From a virus: 64,000 bases of DNA. The notes under the pieces are model-generated. The model was not told where the DNA came from and did not search any database. It was given only the letters and a program-made list of their open reading frames with translations. This document shows, piece after piece, positions 62,699 through 64,000 of this stretch (its first letter is position 1; each line of letters starts with the position of its first letter). Both the position numbers and the translations under genes were made by a program. The stretch covers positions 1-64,000 of the IMG/VR virus record IMGVR_UViG_3300032163_000008. The stretch is one strand, 5' to 3'.

Positions 62699-63407
62699 AG
62701 TAGATGACAACGAACTTCTTAAAAAGGTTTACAGCAACGTAAAATTAGCACATAGAGACATATACAATACTACGATTGCGTATCTAAGTGACTCGCAATT
62801 TCAGTACATATTCGATCTAGTGGTATCCGTAGGAGATCTCAAGAAATCATACGTGGTTGTAGTCAATAACGAAGCCAATATTCAAAAGCTTAAGAACTTT
62901 CTTGTGTCAAAAGGAGTTCCCAGTAGCTTCATATTTAGGCAATATGATGCAGCAATAGTATATGTCTTGAGAATGGTTATAACGGATGGGGTAGTTAGTG
63001 GGATAGAACCAGTGTATCTACAAGGGCACCTACCCGATGGATTTACTCTTGAGTATCTGTCAACTTTCACACCAGACATTCACCCACCTTTTGAAGGTGT
63101 TGCTTGGGTAGAGGGTGATGATACCTTCGGATACCAGTTCACAAACACAGCTTTCTTTGACTCTGTTCAAGCCAGCCATGGTACAGTATATGATAAATTC
63201 ATGGCCACGTATCCCGGACTAGACCTGACGAGACTCTACGGAGTACTGGATGCAGGCGTCCTTAAGTTCTATTATTACACAGCTTATAGAGAGCCTACCG
63301 ACATATCAAATGGGTATTACACGAAGGCAGTTTATGATGAGACCACCGACGCTTTTATTATTCACGAATATACCGGGTATTATAACGAGAAAAAAGTCAT
63401 AGGCTAG
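62679..63407 (+). CDS. hypothetical protein, 242 aa
   Basis: ATG inside the end of the radical SAM gene, behind GAGGAG. Soluble alpha/beta protein (MTETIYKVDDNELLKKVYSN; later LYGVLDAGVLKFYYYTAYRE). The C-terminal half contains long hydrophobic/aromatic beta strands. No recognised motif. Overlap with the enzyme gene suggests a shared function, perhaps recognition of its substrate. Confidence 0.6.
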   Translation: MTETIYKVDDNELLKKVYSNVKLAHRDIYNTTIAYLSDSQFQYIFDLVVSVGDLKKSYVVVVNNEANIQKLKNFLVSKGVPSSFIFRQYDAAIVYVLRMVITDGVVSGIEPVYLQGHLPDGFTLEYLSTFTPDIHPPFEGVAWVEGDDTFGYQFTNTAFFDSVQASHGTVYDKFMATYPGLDLTRLYGVLDAGVLKFYYYTAYREPTDISNGYYTKAVYDETTDAFIIHEYTGYYNEKKVIG

Positions 63408-63420
63408 CAGCACTTACTCC

Positions 63421-63428
63421 TATAATTA
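63421..63428 (+). promoter_or_regulatory. TATAATTA late element
   Basis: CCTATAATTAAAC, 35 bases before ATG 63463. Confidence 0.55.
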
Positions 63429-63462
63429 AACTAAAGCATTTTAATTACGCATAGGAGTACTA

Positions 63463-64000
63463 ATGGCATCGGTATTTACGTGGTTTTGGGGGGTTCTTCT
63501 AACTCTTGCGTCTCATGCCCCTGCCATACTCATATTACTACTATTTTTAGCGCTCGTTATTGCGAGCTTTTATGCCTATCACACTCTATTCGTAGCTCCT
63601 GCTTTCACGGCCACACTCAGGACTATCCAGGATAAATTCCTACTAGGGATCTCCCAAGTAACTGGTGGAATTGAGTCAGTAGAAAACACGGTAAAGGCTT
63701 ATAAAGATAACGAGGACATAAAGCACAATCAAATAGAGACTAAGATGGAAGAGATTCATGTGGGTATACGTGCTAATAATGAGCAGTTACTAATTATAAA
63801 GGATGACATGAACACGTACAAAATAGTTAACCACGAGGTGCTTAGTGATGAGTTGGATAAGATAGGCGCGGTGGTATACTACTCCTCAACAGCCGCTACA
63901 AACATTTTATCAGAGGCCCTTATCAGCTTCAGAGATCATCCAGAGAGAGTAGTCATAAGTAACGACCAGTTACTCCATGACATTACAAAGGATGTTCAGA
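63463..64000 (+). CDS. membrane-anchored coiled-coil protein (3' end beyond window)
   Basis: ATG behind AGGAG. MASVFTWFWGVLLTLASHAP then a strong membrane helix (AILILLLFLALVIASFYAYH), followed by charged helical sequence likely to coil (KAYKDNEDIKHNQIETKMEE). At least 179 residues; open at the window end. One-pass topology with a large cytoplasmic or virion-internal helical domain. Not recognised. Confidence 0.65.
   Translation, partial: MASVFTWFWGVLLTLASHAPAILILLLFLALVIASFYAYHTLFVAPAFTATLRTIQDKFLLGISQVTGGIESVENTVKAYKDNEDIKHNQIETKMEEIHVGIRANNEQLLIIKDDMNTYKIVNHEVLSDELDKIGAVVYYSSTAATNILSEALISFRDHPERVVISNDQLLHDITKDVQ

Overview
The window is part of a large tailed bacteriophage genome (or an integrated or metagenomic copy of one). 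It holds a complete head-assembly block with maturation protease, acidic scaffold and HK97-type major capsid protein. A 26 kb tail-fibre and virion-accessory region follows. There are many tiny early-type genes and no host housekeeping genes. Strong GGAGG-type ribosome sites, several Firmicutes-phage small-protein families, BppU-like and DUF2793-like fibre modules and an M15-type virion peptidase point to a Gram-positive (Bacillota) host. I cannot name the species. Terminase, portal and polymerases are not in the window.

Layout. 1-2.7 kb: tightly coupled small genes, several of them coiled coils. 2.7-5.2 kb: mostly non-coding, with tandem palindromes, a GC-rich structured block, a truncated RuvC-like gene on the minus strand, and a chain of hairpins behind a terminator/antiterminator switch. 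5.2-12.6 kb: early-type operons of small acidic proteins, each behind a shared promoter type (TAATGnAT, then an AT-rich spacer, then TATAGNA) and ended by a strong hairpin. Two copies of an unusual cassette lie here: a run of TTTGT/TTTGC repeats, a terminator whose loop also carries TTTGT, and a convergent small gene. Divergent AT-rich promoters and a conserved GC-rich hairpin module complete the cassette. 12.6-16.3 kb: a radical SAM protein with an odd C-terminal tail, a DRB0094-type RNA ligase and small genes. 16.3-17 kb: a convergent non-coding gap. 17-19 kb: five minus-strand genes, one very histidine-rich, behind late-type promoters.

19-26.5 kb: thioredoxin, membrane proteins, a possible ADP-ribosyltransferase-fold protein, and a metabolic operon (NAMPT, HAD-like, NMN adenylyltransferase-Nudix, metallophosphoesterase, MazG-like) that would rebuild NAD+ from nicotinamide and clean up nucleotides. 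26.46-26.7 kb: a probable highly structured late non-coding RNA. 26.7-35.2 kb: a large protein with a phage pyrophosphatase-like domain, two AT-hook-bearing or basic virion-type proteins, protease, scaffold and capsid. 35.3-64 kb: small virion proteins, a nested ribbon-helix-helix gene, the M15-type peptidase, baseplate/fibre proteins with extensive internal repeats, paralogous fibre-tip proteins, and then a cysteine-rich protein translationally coupled to a radical SAM/SPASM enzyme. The window ends inside a membrane-anchored protein.

Late genes share the octamer TATAATTA just upstream, on both strands. In several genes this octamer, or GACAATTA, lies exactly four bases before ATG with no Shine-Dalgarno, suggesting leaderless late transcripts. 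The strongest candidates for undescribed biology are the duplicated TTTGY-array cassette, the late structured RNA at 26.5 kb, the radical SAM/Cys-rich virion pair at 60.7-62.7 kb, and the leaderless late promoter architecture.
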